Shown: one piece after another, positions 1-8,988 of the stretch
How the letters are laid out: each line of letters opens with the position of its first letter
Position numbering within the stretch: position 1 is the stretch's first letter
Made by a program: the position numbers and the translations under genes
Virus record (IMG/VR): IMGVR_UViG_3300046804_001915
Span: 1-32,339 of that record
DNA: 32,339 nucleotides
Strand: one strand, 5' to 3'
Source: a virus
Notes under the pieces: model-generated
The model's database searches: none
What the model was told of the DNA's origin: nothing
Seen by the model: only the letters and a program-made list of their open reading frames with translations

Positions 1-2
1 TC

Positions 3-557
3 CCTATGGTAGGATTCAGTCCTATCTCACATATGGGTCATGCAGCCGATCTTGGTGGTGCACTTAGTAAACTACCAGGTACAAAGCATGTAGGTATTTC
101 TAATAAAGCAGATGCATTTACCCCAGAAGAAAGAAAAGGTATACTTGAACGTCAATGGGGTAAGAATAAAGTCACAGTACATCCTATCTCAGGTGCAGGT
201 GAATCTATTAGAAAAGCACATGATAGTCTAAAAGGTCCTGGTAAGAAAGTACTACATATATTAGTAGGTCATGATAGAAAATCATTTGCAGAAGGCTTGA
301 AGAAGTCACTTGAAGATGGTAAAGTTAAAGAGATGGAAGGCCGTAAGTTCGATGAGATTCACATTCACCATCCAGAAGATACAGAACGTTCACATGGTAT
401 GAGTGGAACTAAAATGAGAGCTGCTGCAAATACTGGTGATAAAGAAGAGTTTCATAAACATCTTGGTAGCATGTTCTCTAAACCAGAATCAAATAAGATT
501 ATGAATAGAGTAAAAGCAGGAATAGCTTCTGGTAAAATTGCTTTAAAAAGAAAATGA
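3..557 (+). CDS. HxGH-type nucleotidyltransferase (cytidylyltransferase-like), possibly 5'-truncated
   Basis: The protein carries the two signatures of the HIGH nucleotidyltransferase superfamily (NadM/NadD, CoaD, FMN adenylyltransferase-like). One is a first-strand motif with HMGH (His9 and His12 counted from the Met at base 6). The other is MSGTKMR near residue 135, the equivalent of the ISSTKVR phosphate-binding motif. Such enzymes transfer a nucleotide from NTP to a phosphorylated cofactor precursor; the substrate cannot be read from the sequence. The frame is open to the window edge, and strand 1 would be unusually short if the Met at base 6 were the true start, so a few N-terminal residues may lie upstream. 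The C-terminus is Lys-rich. It is followed after 6 nt by a fibre gene. A role in NAD or other cofactor metabolism is inference. Confidence 0.72.
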   Translation, partial: PMVGFSPISHMGHAADLGGALSKLPGTKHVGISNKADAFTPEERKGILERQWGKNKVTVHPISGAGESIRKAHDSLKGPGKKVLHILVGHDRKSFAEGLKKSLEDGKVKEMEGRKFDEIHIHHPEDTERSHGMSGTKMRAAANTGDKEEFHKHLGSMFSKPESNKIMNRVKAGIASGKIALKRK

Positions 558-563
558 TGATAC

Positions 564-2558
564 ATGAATGAGAATGACCTGCTTAAAAACTTCGCCAAGT
601 TGCTTGGCCCTGGAGCAGAAGAAGCTCTAAAAGCGACAGAAGAAAAGCAAGAGAAAGAAAAAAAACTCTTAGAATCTATAGCTACTTCTCTTGGCCCAGA
701 AGCAAAAGCAAAGTTACAAGCTATTGAAGAAGAACAGCAAAGAAAGCAAAGAGCAAAAGAAGAGAAGAAAGAACGTGAAAGAAAACTTTTAGAAACTCTA
801 AATGCTTCTCTTCTAAATCTTATAAGTGATAATCCAGATAAAATTGAAATTATAGAACAGGAAGTTGTTGAAGCAGCAGCTGAAATTCCTATAGAAGTTC
901 CTGTAGAAGTTATCACAGAAGAAATACCACAAACAATAGTAGAAGAATTACCTCCTGTTGCTCAGACACCTGTAGAGGCAACAGCAGCTAATCCAGTTGT
1001 TTTACCACCAGTTCCAGAATATGTGCCTGCAGGGTTTAGAAAAGAACTTGATATTGTTAAAAAGACTATTCAAGATCTTCATAGATTAATTGCACGTCAA
1101 TCTAGTCTACTTGCTGGTGCATCACACGGTGGTGGTGAAGTTAATTTAAGATATCTAGATGACGTTGATCGTACTACAATAGCTGACGGTCTCTTCCTAA
1201 TGTATGATGCAGCTTCTAAGAAGTTTGTGTTTACAGAAGGTGGGGGTGGAAGTGGTGGAGGACCAAGAGGTTATACTGGTTCACAAGGACCTATTGGATA
1301 TTCAGGTTCTATAGGTGGTACAGGCTATACTGGTAGCAGCGGTTATACAGGTTCAATTGGTGGTACAGGCTATACTGGATCAGAAGGCGGAATAGGGTTT
1401 ACTGGCTCACAAGGAGATCAAGGACCTACAGGTTATGATGGCTCACAAGGTTTAACTGGATATACAGGCTCGGGTGGTTTAGGTTATACTGGTTCTTCTG
1501 GTGTTGGTTATACTGGTAGTGCAGGTACTGATGGAATAGTAGGTTACAATGGATCTGTAGGTTTTACAGGTTCTGCAGGTATTGATGGGTATACAGGGTC
1601 TGCTGGTGCAGGTTATACAGGATCAACTGGCTATACAGGAAGTATAGGGTCATCAGGTTACACAGGTAGTCAAGGTTCAACAGGCCCTCTAGGACCTCAA
1701 GGTAGTACAGGTTATACAGGATCTAGAGGTTATACAGGTAGTGTTGGTAGTACTGGATTTACAGGATCATTTGGTTATTCTGGATCTCAAGGTGATTTAG
1801 GATATACAGGATCATTTGGTAATACAGGGTATACCGGAAGTATAGGTTATACTGGTTCTCAAGGTATACAGGGAACAACTGGTTATACTGGATCGTTTGG
1901 TAATATAGGTTATACTGGATCTACAGGTGTAGGATATACTGGTTCTATAGGCTATACTGGATCAGCTGCTACAATATCAGCTACAATAAATCAAACATTC
2001 ACTGGTGATGGTACATCTAACTCGTTTAATATCACTGGTGGTTATATTCCTAATTCACTAGTAGTATTCCTAAACGGTGTCAAACAGGTTGATAACGTTG
2101 ACGTATCAATTACATCTGGTTCTTCCGTAACATTTACAGTACCGCCTGCAAATAACTACATTGTGGATGTATTTGGATATCAAGCAAACAATATTACATA
2201 TCAACAAGCACAGGTTGATTGGAATCAATCAAATACATCAGCTGTAGATTATATTAAGAATAAACCAACAATAAATGGTATTGTACACCCTACATATACA
2301 GTAACGGCTAGTACATATGCTATTTCAAATGCAGATTACTATGTTGGTGTTAATTATGCTGCAAACGTAACATTATCTTTACCAGGAACTGCTATTAGTG
2401 GTAAAGGTATTATAATTAAAGATGAGTCTGGTAATTGTGTAAATAATCCAATTACAGTCTCAGGTACAGTAGATAATGATCCTACTGGATTTATTTTAAC
2501 AATTAATAACGGCGGAATACATATGTTATATAACAATGGAAGCTGGAGAATAATCTAA
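564..2558 (+). CDS. Collagen-like tail fibre / virion protein with GYTGS repeats
   Basis: 664 residues in four parts. Residues 1-90 are a Lys/Glu-rich coiled coil. A Pro/Val/Glu linker follows, then a short globular segment ending in a Gly/Ser run near 225-235. About 240 residues of Gly-X-Y collagen-like repeats come next, with more than twenty GYTGS-type units broken by GSQG and GSAG variants. The C-terminal beta-rich domain contains the DWNQSNTSAVDYIKNKP segment that recurs in marine myovirus fibre proteins. The repeats should form a rigid trimeric shaft and the C-terminus a tip or joining domain. It overlaps the next gene by one base (TAATG), so the two are probably co-translated. Function as a fibre or whisker is inferred from architecture; which fibre it is cannot be told. 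Confidence 0.82.
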   Translation: MNENDLLKNFAKLLGPGAEEALKATEEKQEKEKKLLESIATSLGPEAKAKLQAIEEEQQRKQRAKEEKKERERKLLETLNASLLNLISDNPDKIEIIEQEVVEAAAEIPIEVPVEVITEEIPQTIVEELPPVAQTPVEATAANPVVLPPVPEYVPAGFRKELDIVKKTIQDLHRLIARQSSLLAGASHGGGEVNLRYLDDVDRTTIADGLFLMYDAASKKFVFTEGGGGSGGGPRGYTGSQGPIGYSGSIGGTGYTGSSGYTGSIGGTGYTGSEGGIGFTGSQGDQGPTGYDGSQGLTGYTGSGGLGYTGSSGVGYTGSAGTDGIVGYNGSVGFTGSAGIDGYTGSAGAGYTGSTGYTGSIGSSGYTGSQGSTGPLGPQGSTGYTGSRGYTGSVGSTGFTGSFGYSGSQGDLGYTGSFGNTGYTGSIGYTGSQGIQGTTGYTGSFGNIGYTGSTGVGYTGSIGYTGSAATISATINQTFTGDGTSNSFNITGGYIPNSLVVFLNGVKQVDNVDVSITSGSSVTFTVPPANNYIVDVFGYQANNITYQQAQVDWNQSNTSAVDYIKNKPTINGIVHPTYTVTASTYAISNADYYVGVNYAANVTLSLPGTAISGKGIIIKDESGNCVNNPITVSGTVDNDPTGFILTINNGGIHMLYNNGSWRII

Positions 2559-4219
2559 TGACATTTCTGTTTAGTAATAATGTAAACATTTATAACAGTA
2601 ATGGCCATGCTATTGATAGCACCCATCGTCTCCCTGTTGAGATGACAACGTCTGCTAATACTCCAGCTCTTGTTAAATTTATAGATGCAACAAACGTTCA
2701 GTTAGATGCTACTCAAAGACTTCGTGTTGCAATGCAAGGTCAGCAATGGTGGTATAGACCAACAGTTGATAAAGATGGTGATCTAAGATATACTGAAAAT
2801 TTTGTTGGTCCTGATGCAAATAGCTGGTTTGTTCAAAACCTAGGTGCTGTTCGTTTTACAAGTGGTAATACTTATAACTCAAATACATCCTTGACTGGTC
2901 AAGCAATCAGAGGTTCTAGAAGACGTCATAAGGTTCGTCCTGGTGCATCACATCAATGGTTCTCTATTCATAACTGGATGGGAATAACACCTAACGTTAC
3001 TAAACGTAGAGGTATGTTTACTGCTTATAATGGCATGTTCTTTGAAGTAACAGATGATCTTTATTGTGTGGTACGCAGACGTCTTGTTGACGGTACACTT
3101 GTTGAAAAACGTATTCCGAGAGAATCATTTTCTGAAGATATATTAAACGGTTCAGGTTTATCTACATTTGATTTTAGACCAACATCTAATACAACATTAA
3201 GTCTTACTAGTTGGGCAAACACGTTAACAGGAAATGTTTCTTCTACTGAAGCATATTATAATGTAAGATATAATGCAACATCAAACGGTTATCCATTTAC
3301 TACAGGTTCATATGTCACTGTTTCTGGTATGACACCTAATACCTATAACGGTATTGCAATGGTAAAAACTGCTAACACAACTACAGTCACTCTTACCTAT
3401 CATGATAATCCAGGAACATTTACATCAATGAGTTCTGGTTTACTTACTCATACTGCATATCATGAGATGAATAACTGGTATTTTGATTTCTCTGGTGGTG
3501 CAACATCAAAGGTTAGATTTGGTGTTCATACTGTAGAAGGACCACAGATCGTTCATATTGAAGATTTTGCAGGTCAGCAGCTAGGTACACATTTTGAAAA
3601 TGCACCAGCTCTTATGGATAGAACAGAGATAATTAATACCGGTATTCCACCTTATCTACCACAGTTTATGACTGCAGGAACATCAGTTAACGTTGAAGCT
3701 GAACTTGAATTAAATCCAGGTTTCGGTACTGCAGATAATCCAAATTATATCACATATACTAAAACACAAAATCAAGAATTTGCATTAATAGGTGTAGGGT
3801 TAAGAATAGGTGAACCATATCAAAGAGCTGACTTACAGTTACAGTCATTTACATTAATTGATATTGCAAACGTCAATCCACAAAACTCTGGTGTTCTTTA
3901 TTGGAGATTGTTACTTAATCCAACATTAGGTGGTGATTATACCGATCCTGGTACATCAACACAAATACTATCTGGTAAAGCATCAAGACATTGGCACTTT
4001 ACTGCAAGTACTACATTTTCTGGTGGAATAGAACTGTTATCTGGCTATGCAACAACTACTACTGTTATGGATGTGAGAACAGCTCTAAACTTCTTAAATA
4101 TGGGATCTAATCTTTCTTATACTGATGCAGATAAATTAGTATTGGTTGCTAAGTTAATTGCAGGTGGTTCATCTGACTCACGTATTGTTGCAAATATGAA
4201 CTTTATTGAGGCTCTATAA
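2558..4219 (+). CDS. Virion structural protein, probably baseplate- or fibre-associated
   Basis: 553 residues, beta-rich, with many Asn/Thr/Ser and aromatic residues and no signal peptide or membrane segment. The N-terminus (NGHAIDSTHRLPVEM and a second DATQRLRVAM block) resembles tandem short repeats at the start of marine T4-like structural proteins. The central part is rich in Arg and Trp (RRRHKVRPGASHQWFSIHNW), and the C-terminal 200 residues look like a globular beta domain. It lies between two collagen-repeat fibre genes, overlapping the first by one base and sitting 3 nt before the second, so it probably belongs to the same tail or fibre assembly. No enzymatic motif was seen. A tailspike or adaptor role is possible. 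Confidence 0.65.
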   Translation: MTFLFSNNVNIYNSNGHAIDSTHRLPVEMTTSANTPALVKFIDATNVQLDATQRLRVAMQGQQWWYRPTVDKDGDLRYTENFVGPDANSWFVQNLGAVRFTSGNTYNSNTSLTGQAIRGSRRRHKVRPGASHQWFSIHNWMGITPNVTKRRGMFTAYNGMFFEVTDDLYCVVRRRLVDGTLVEKRIPRESFSEDILNGSGLSTFDFRPTSNTTLSLTSWANTLTGNVSSTEAYYNVRYNATSNGYPFTTGSYVTVSGMTPNTYNGIAMVKTANTTTVTLTYHDNPGTFTSMSSGLLTHTAYHEMNNWYFDFSGGATSKVRFGVHTVEGPQIVHIEDFAGQQLGTHFENAPALMDRTEIINTGIPPYLPQFMTAGTSVNVEAELELNPGFGTADNPNYITYTKTQNQEFALIGVGLRIGEPYQRADLQLQSFTLIDIANVNPQNSGVLYWRLLLNPTLGGDYTDPGTSTQILSGKASRHWHFTASTTFSGGIELLSGYATTTTVMDVRTALNFLNMGSNLSYTDADKLVLVAKLIAGGSSDSRIVANMNFIEAL

Positions 4220-4222
4220 TAA

Positions 4223-6067
4223 ATGACGATTACTAATAGCCTTTCCAATTTAGCTTCTGTTGCCAATGCTGTATTTAATACATTTGCAGCTAACTCTACT
4301 GGTATTACTGCAATAAGTGCTAACGGTTCTTTTGGTACAGACGGTCAAGTACTTACCTCAAATGGTTCTACTATGTACTGGTCTTCAGTTGCAGGTTCAG
4401 GAGGTTATACTGGATCAACAGGATCACAAGGTACTACAGGCTATACTGGATCAACAGGTAACCAGGGTAATTTAGGATATACAGGTTCCACCGGGGTTAC
4501 AGGATCATTAGGTTATACAGGATCAACAGGTAGTCAAGGAACTACTGGATACACTGGGTCAACAGGCAGTCAAGGAACAACTGGTTATACTGGGTCTACA
4601 GGATCGCAGGGTACAAGCGGTTATACGGGTTCACAGGGATCGCAAGGTACTACTGGCTATACAGGGTCAACTGGTAACCAAGGTAATTTAGGTTATACTG
4701 GATCAACAGGATCACAGGGTAATTTAGGTTATACAGGCTCTACTGGTTTTACAGGATCGTTGGGTTATACGGGTTCTACAGGTAGTCAAGGGACAACAGG
4801 GTATACAGGCTCGTTTGGTAGTACTGGCTTTGTAGGATCATTTGGTTACACAGGTTCTATTGGTTACACAGGTTCGATCGGTTATACTGGATCATCTGCA
4901 GCATCAACTATTATTGCCAATACTGGTATAATTTCAAATAACACAGGTCTCTATGTAAACTCTACTTATATTGCAACAATATCTGCAAACAATGCTTCAT
5001 ATCTTGGGGGTGTGTTGGCAGCTAACTATGTACAAAATACAGACACAAGAACACTATCAGGTAGCCTTACACTATCTAACATCACTTATTACACATATTC
5101 TGGTGGTGCTGATGCTACTATAATAGTATCAGGTCGTAATGATAAGGGTGGTGGTGGAGCTGGTGCATACTATAATGATTTCTTAAAAGCTACTGGTGGC
5201 AATGGAACCAGTAACGTTTGGTTCCGTGTAGCCTACGGTGGCGACTTACAAATTATTAATTCTGGTTATACTTCATCATTATTAAACTTAACACAAGGTG
5301 GTATATTAGATATAGGTGGTCTTAACGCATCTAGTTCAAACTCACAAGCAGATGCAACATCAAACTACATCAGATTAAACAATAATAACAGTCAAATATA
5401 TGATGACGGTAACTTCCACTTACATACCAGAGGTTCTGGTTCTAATATGTGGATTAATACTAATGGTGGATTTATTGCATTAGGCAATCAAGCCGTTGGT
5501 GGAGGTTCTGCTGCTACCGGTATTACTATGGGATCATCAACTACCGTTAAAGCATATCTAAGTGTTTACGGTAGTAAGTCATACACAATCGGTTCTTATG
5601 GTTATCTTGCTACAATAGGTGCAGGTACAGGCTCTAGCACTACTGCTTCTTATAGTATCTATTCAGATAACCGTATGCAAGCAGCCGAATTTGATGCTAC
5701 ATCTGATGAACGTGCTAAGATAATTGAAGGTACTATTCCTTTAAATACTGCAATTGACTTTGTTAAGAAAGTTGATGGTATTCACTATAGATGGGATACT
5801 GATGCAGTAGAACATGATGATAATGGATTAAAAGCAGGTTTTGGTGCACAGTCAGTACATAAAGCTGGTTTTGATCATATGATTGGTGCTATACGCAATG
5901 ATCAGATGAAAGAAATGAAAGATGAAGATGGTTGGATACACCCTGAAGGTTATCAATTAACTATAGGATATAACCAGGCAATTCCATATCATCACGAAGT
6001 ATTAAAGCATCTTCTTGATAAGATTGAAAAGCTAGAAGCAGAGATTACTGAGTTAAAAAAGAAATAA
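4223..6067 (+). CDS. Collagen-like tail fibre with C-terminal peptidase S74 chaperone domain
   Basis: 614 residues. After about 70 N-terminal residues comes a collagen-like shaft (about residues 72-230) of [10 protein letters not shown]-type repeats. A beta-rich body follows, then a C-terminal S74 intramolecular chaperone. The self-cleavage signature S-D-E-R-A-K is at residues 494-499, with Ser494 and Lys499 matching the catalytic dyad of the family, followed by an FGAQSV segment and a terminal coiled coil ([18 protein letters not shown]). In known S74 proteins the chaperone drives trimer folding and then cuts itself off. This is therefore most likely a receptor-binding or side fibre that is processed during assembly. 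The DNA of the repeats is close to that of the first fibre gene. Confidence 0.9.
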   Translation: MTITNSLSNLASVANAVFNTFAANSTGITAISANGSFGTDGQVLTSNGSTMYWSSVAGSGGYTGSTGSQGTTGYTGSTGNQGNLGYTGSTGVTGSLGYTGSTGSQGTTGYTGSTGSQGTTGYTGSTGSQGTSGYTGSQGSQGTTGYTGSTGNQGNLGYTGSTGSQGNLGYTGSTGFTGSLGYTGSTGSQGTTGYTGSFGSTGFVGSFGYTGSIGYTGSIGYTGSSAASTIIANTGIISNNTGLYVNSTYIATISANNASYLGGVLAANYVQNTDTRTLSGSLTLSNITYYTYSGGADATIIVSGRNDKGGGGAGAYYNDFLKATGGNGTSNVWFRVAYGGDLQIINSGYTSSLLNLTQGGILDIGGLNASSSNSQADATSNYIRLNNNNSQIYDDGNFHLHTRGSGSNMWINTNGGFIALGNQAVGGGSAATGITMGSSTTVKAYLSVYGSKSYTIGSYGYLATIGAGTGSSTTASYSIYSDNRMQAAEFDATSDERAKIIEGTIPLNTAIDFVKKVDGIHYRWDTDAVEHDDNGLKAGFGAQSVHKAGFDHMIGAIRNDQMKEMKDEDGWIHPEGYQLTIGYNQAIPYHHEVLKHLLDKIEKLEAEITELKKK

Positions 6068-6070
6068 ATA
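6063..6070 (+). promoter_or_regulatory. Possible late promoter box AATAAATA
   Basis: AATAAATA fits the T4-like late consensus (NATAAATA) read by the gp55-type sigma factor. It overlaps the stop codon of the S74 fibre and lies 23 nt before the next ATG, leaving room for a start site and the AGGAACC ribosome site. The motif is short and AT-rich, so chance is possible. Confidence 0.35.
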
Positions 6071-6093
6071 TAAAATAAACAGTAGGAACCCAA

Positions 6094-7632
6094 ATGCCAG
6101 AGTATAACGATCCTCAGCAAAATACACTAAGACCAGATAATGCTCCTAAAAAGAAAGCAAAAACAGAAGTAGTAAAGGATGCTATTTCTAAAGGTAAAAC
6201 TGCAACTGGAAAGAAACCAGATCAGATTGAATTTAACCCAGTCTTAGAAGTTAAAGTAGATGATGTTTTCTCTAATTTTGTTTTAAAAACAGCTGTAAAT
6301 GAAATTGGTGCTATCTATGATCAGGTAGTAAGTGAAGCATATGATGAAGATAAAGAAAATGCTAAAATTAAAAAACTTAACCATGCAAACACGCATTTTA
6401 GAGATGATGCTACATCTACACGCACAATGTTATACAAGCAAGATACACCAGGTGAACCCAAATCATCTAAAATAAAAGAAGATGTTAACTTAGCATTTGA
6501 GGCATGGGTAGATGATGAGAACCCAGATCCAAAACATAGAGAAGTAGTTAACCGTCACGGTCAAAATCGTAAGAAAATTCAATTAGTTCCTAGAGATAAA
6601 AAAGATCGTAAAGAAGATGATAGACCTTACCGTCAACAGTCTACCGTAAAAAAAGTTATAGATGAGAAATATGGTAAAGGTTATAAGTCACCTTGGCAGA
6701 AAATAATGGCTGCTGCTCCTAAAGGAACAGAAGAGCGTATTAATAAAGCAGTAGAAGGTCTTAAACAAAATGCAGCTGATTATCAAAAAATATTAGACAA
6801 AGAAAAGAAAAAAACTAATGAATCAGTTAATACTGCAGGTTCTGGTGGTGTAAGAGGTTTTGGTAATGTAACTGGTAACCCAGATGGTAGTGATATTGGT
6901 AGTAGTTATGTAAATGCAAATATTGCAGATGCTGATACTAAAGATAACCTACTTAAAGCACAAGTGAAAGCACATGTTAGTATGCATACTGTCACTAATA
7001 GTGATAAAAAAGTTGCTAAAGAAGAAAAAGAAGTTTGGAATAAACCAGCACCTAAAGGTAAACATGGTCATATGACTCCTGCACAGAAAGCAAGAGCTAA
7101 AGCTCGTGCAAAAGCAGCTGGTCGTCCTTATCCTAATTTAGTTGATAATATGGCTGTAATGAAAGAGGAAAATGATCCTCTTGCTCATCTAGAAGACAAG
7201 TTAAATAAAGCAACTGATACATCTCATAACGGTATCGATAAGATTATGAGAACTGTTGCTAGTGATCATAGTATGGATGTTAATGACTTACATGATCAAT
7301 GGGTTAAGAAATATAAGATTACACCAGATCAGTATTGCAAAGAAGAAAATATAAACGAAATTTCTTCTGATCTTTTACATAGAGCAAGTGATATAGCACA
7401 AAGACAATCAACTGTACATCGTAGTAAAGCAAATGATTTAATAAGAAAATCATATCAATATCACGATGGTAATAAAGTAATACAAGGTAAAGAAAAACAA
7501 CATGATGATTTAATTAAACAATCAGAAACTGAGCGTGAAAAACAACAAAAAAGACAAGCACAAGCTGATAAGTTTTTTAAAGTGGGTAATGTAAGAAAAA
7601 GAAAAGAAACAAATAAGGTAAAAACACAATGA
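6094..7632 (+). CDS. Highly charged conserved phage protein, possibly virion-internal
   Basis: 512 residues, hydrophilic and rich in Lys, Asp, Glu and Gln; most of it is probably disordered or coiled. Visible blocks are an N-terminal Lys-rich stretch and a segment near residues 325-352 containing GHMTPAQKARAKARAKAAG followed by RPYPNLVDN. That block recurs, as I recall, in marine myovirus proteins near the capsid genes. The C-terminus is a basic Gln/Lys coiled coil. No enzymatic motif or membrane segment is seen. The stop overlaps the start of the next gene (ATGA), whose N-terminus looks like a capsid-targeting peptide. A virion-internal or scaffold-like role is inferred from context and composition only. 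Confidence 0.5.
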   Translation: MPEYNDPQQNTLRPDNAPKKKAKTEVVKDAISKGKTATGKKPDQIEFNPVLEVKVDDVFSNFVLKTAVNEIGAIYDQVVSEAYDEDKENAKIKKLNHANTHFRDDATSTRTMLYKQDTPGEPKSSKIKEDVNLAFEAWVDDENPDPKHREVVNRHGQNRKKIQLVPRDKKDRKEDDRPYRQQSTVKKVIDEKYGKGYKSPWQKIMAAAPKGTEERINKAVEGLKQNAADYQKILDKEKKKTNESVNTAGSGGVRGFGNVTGNPDGSDIGSSYVNANIADADTKDNLLKAQVKAHVSMHTVTNSDKKVAKEEKEVWNKPAPKGKHGHMTPAQKARAKARAKAAGRPYPNLVDNMAVMKEENDPLAHLEDKLNKATDTSHNGIDKIMRTVASDHSMDVNDLHDQWVKKYKITPDQYCKEENINEISSDLLHRASDIAQRQSTVHRSKANDLIRKSYQYHDGNKVIQGKEKQHDDLIKQSETEREKQQKRQAQADKFFKVGNVRKRKETNKVKTQ

Positions 7633-8306
7633 AAACCTTTTTACAGTTCTTAGAAGAAATATCAGAAGCACTTACAGTAAAACAGAAAGCTGCTGATTTA
7701 CGTAGTAAAAGAAAAAATGTTTTAGTTAAAGGTACTTCTAATTTTGAACAACCTACCCATAAAGTACATATTAGTGTAACTAAAGATGGTAAGACTGAAG
7801 TTATTAAAGATACTATCCAGGCTAAAGATAAACACGAAGCTTTATTTAATGCTCAGATGAAATATCATAAAATGGGATATAAAGTCAATGACGTATCTCA
7901 TAAAGGTATTTTTAAAGAAGAAGTTGAAGAAGAGGGTTGTTTACTAGAAGAAGACATGGAGATCCATGAGCTTATTGAAGAAATATTTGTTGTATCTGGT
8001 GATGAATTATATGAAGACTGGGGTGAACCAGAAGAAGAAGATACTATCTACTACCATTATAATTCTATTGTAGAAGAGCATAAAGTAAAACTTGGCAAAC
8101 CTTTCTTAACTCCAGGTGGTCCAAAAAAGAGAGCCGTATACGTTAGAAATGAAAAAGGTAACGTTGTTAAAGTTAACTTTGGTGATCCTAATATGAGAAT
8201 TAAAAAGAATATTCCTGCACGTAGAAGATCATTCCGTGCAAGACACCATTGCGAAAATCCAGGTCCTAGAACAAAGGCTAGATATTGGAGTTGTAAAGCA
8301 TGGTAA
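7629..8306 (+). CDS. Candidate internal head protein with T4-type capsid-targeting N-terminus
   Basis: 225 residues. The N-terminus MKTFLQFLEE is very close to the ten-residue capsid-targeting sequence of T4 internal proteins (MKTYQEFIAE). It offers gp21-type L/I-x-E cleavage points after Glu10 (LEE) and Glu13 (ISE followed by Ala). Two acidic segments follow near 95-145. The C-terminal 60 residues hold a conserved basic His/Cys block (VKVNFGDPNMRIKK, then RRSFRARHHCENPGP and YWSC) that could bind metal or nucleic acid. It overlaps the gene before it by 4 nt and the gene after it by 7 nt. Known: in T4 such proteins are packaged with DNA and injected. Inferred: the same fate here. The C-terminal block may equally be an unrelated structural domain. 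Confidence 0.6.
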   Translation: MKTFLQFLEEISEALTVKQKAADLRSKRKNVLVKGTSNFEQPTHKVHISVTKDGKTEVIKDTIQAKDKHEALFNAQMKYHKMGYKVNDVSHKGIFKEEVEEEGCLLEEDMEIHELIEEIFVVSGDELYEDWGEPEEEDTIYYHYNSIVEEHKVKLGKPFLTPGGPKKRAVYVRNEKGNVVKVNFGDPNMRIKKNIPARRRSFRARHHCENPGPRTKARYWSCKAW

Positions 8307-8485
8307 AGACATTTAAACAATTTCTTGATGAGCTCTATATTAGAGATACATCAGGTAAAATTATAGGAATTAAAAAACAAAAATACCGTGGTGCTGATAT
8401 GAAAATGCATAAAGCATATCCAGGCAAAAGTGCTAGCTCTGGTGGTGGAAGCGGTGGTGGAGCATCAGGAAGCGGAGACGAATAA
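8300..8485 (+). CDS. Small basic protein with capsid-targeting-like N-terminus and Gly/Ser tail
   Basis: 61 residues beginning MVKTFKQFLDE, a second copy of the capsid-targeting-like peptide, with an L-D-E cleavage site after Glu11. Cutting there would leave a peptide of about 50 residues: a Lys/Arg-rich middle (KIIGIKKQKYRG) and a flexible Gly/Ser tail ending in Asp-Glu. A GGAG ribosome site lies 9 nt before the ATG. The stop codon overlaps the start of the Dps gene (TAATG), so the two are translationally coupled. A DNA-binding packaged peptide is the simplest reading; this is inference from the N-terminus and charge. Confidence 0.6.
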   Translation: MVKTFKQFLDELYIRDTSGKIIGIKKQKYRGADMKMHKAYPGKSASSGGGSGGGASGSGDE

Positions 8486-8919
8486 TGGAACAACTATTAG
8501 AAAAACTTAAAGTATTACACGCTACTAATTTCTCATTCTATCTAAAATTGCATTTCTTTCACTGGAATGTAACAGGTCCTAATTTCCCACAATATCATGA
8601 ATTCTTTGAAGAACTCTACACTGATGTGTGGGGTGCAGTGGATGGTATTGCTGAGCACATTAGAGCAGTAAAAGGTTTTGCACCCGGGTCGTTATCACGT
8701 TTTATGGATCAGACTATGATCAAAGATCAGCTTGATGTAGTTCCTGCAGAACAAATGCTTTCTATTGCACTACAAGATAATGATAAAGTAATTGATGCAT
8801 TAACTCAAGCTTATCTCTCAGCTGAACAAAGCGCAGAGCATGGATTAGCTAATTTTCTCCAAGATCGTATCGATATCCATAAAAAACATGGCTGGATGCT
8901 AAGATCAACACTTGGTTGA
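8485..8919 (+). CDS. dps: Dps-family ferritin (DNA/iron protection protein)
   Basis: 144 residues, slightly shorter than bacterial Dps (about 155-170) because the N-terminal tail is missing. The ferroxidase residues align with E. coli Dps without gaps at a constant offset of 25: His26, His38, Glu42 (Asp in E. coli), Asp53 and Glu57, within HWNVTGPNFPQYHEFFEE and DGIAEHIRAVKG. Known Dps proteins form 12-subunit shells that oxidise Fe(II) with peroxide, and many bind DNA. The Lys-rich N-terminal tail used by E. coli Dps for DNA binding is absent. It is coupled to the capsid-targeting-like gene upstream and sits just before a late promoter, which places it among virion genes. Protection of DNA from oxidative damage in the cell or in the capsid is inference. 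Confidence 0.9.
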   Translation: MEQLLEKLKVLHATNFSFYLKLHFFHWNVTGPNFPQYHEFFEELYTDVWGAVDGIAEHIRAVKGFAPGSLSRFMDQTMIKDQLDVVPAEQMLSIALQDNDKVIDALTQAYLSAEQSAEHGLANFLQDRIDIHKKHGWMLRSTLG

Positions 8920-8940
8920 TATATACGTAACTTAGAAATC

Positions 8941-8948
8941 TATAAATA
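8941..8948 (+). promoter_or_regulatory. T4-type late promoter box TATAAATA
   Basis: An exact match to the T4 late promoter consensus TATAAATA, in the context CTATAAATACT. It lies in the only sizeable intergenic gap of this region, 40 nt before the ATG of the next virion gene. No sigma70 -35 element is needed at such promoters. Confidence 0.7.
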
Positions 8949-8952
8949 CTGG

Positions 8953-8972
8953 GTAGAAGTCTGTAATTCTAC
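8953..8972 (+). promoter_or_regulatory. Stem-loop at the expected 5' end of the late transcript
   Basis: GTAGAA (8953-8958) and TTCTAC (8967-8972) form a 6-bp stem with an 8-nt loop. Initiation 5-7 nt after the TATAAATA box would put this hairpin at or near the first transcribed base. The AAAGGAG ribosome site follows at once. Hairpins at mRNA 5' ends are known to slow decay; that role here is inferred. Confidence 0.4.
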
Positions 8973-8988
8973 TTAAAGGAGAAAAACA

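Noticed and set aside
452-916. Minus-strand open frame of 154 codons at the first fibre gene
   Set aside because: It mirrors the Lys/Glu coiled-coil codons as Ser/Phe/Leu and has no start signals.
1258-1980. CRISPR-like array of short repeats
   Set aside because: The repeats are degenerate, in frame and encode Gly-Tyr-Thr-Gly-Ser collagen units; there are no unique spacers of constant length.
4400-6067. Diversity-generating retroelement target in the fibre gene
   Set aside because: No reverse transcriptase or template repeat was seen in the window.
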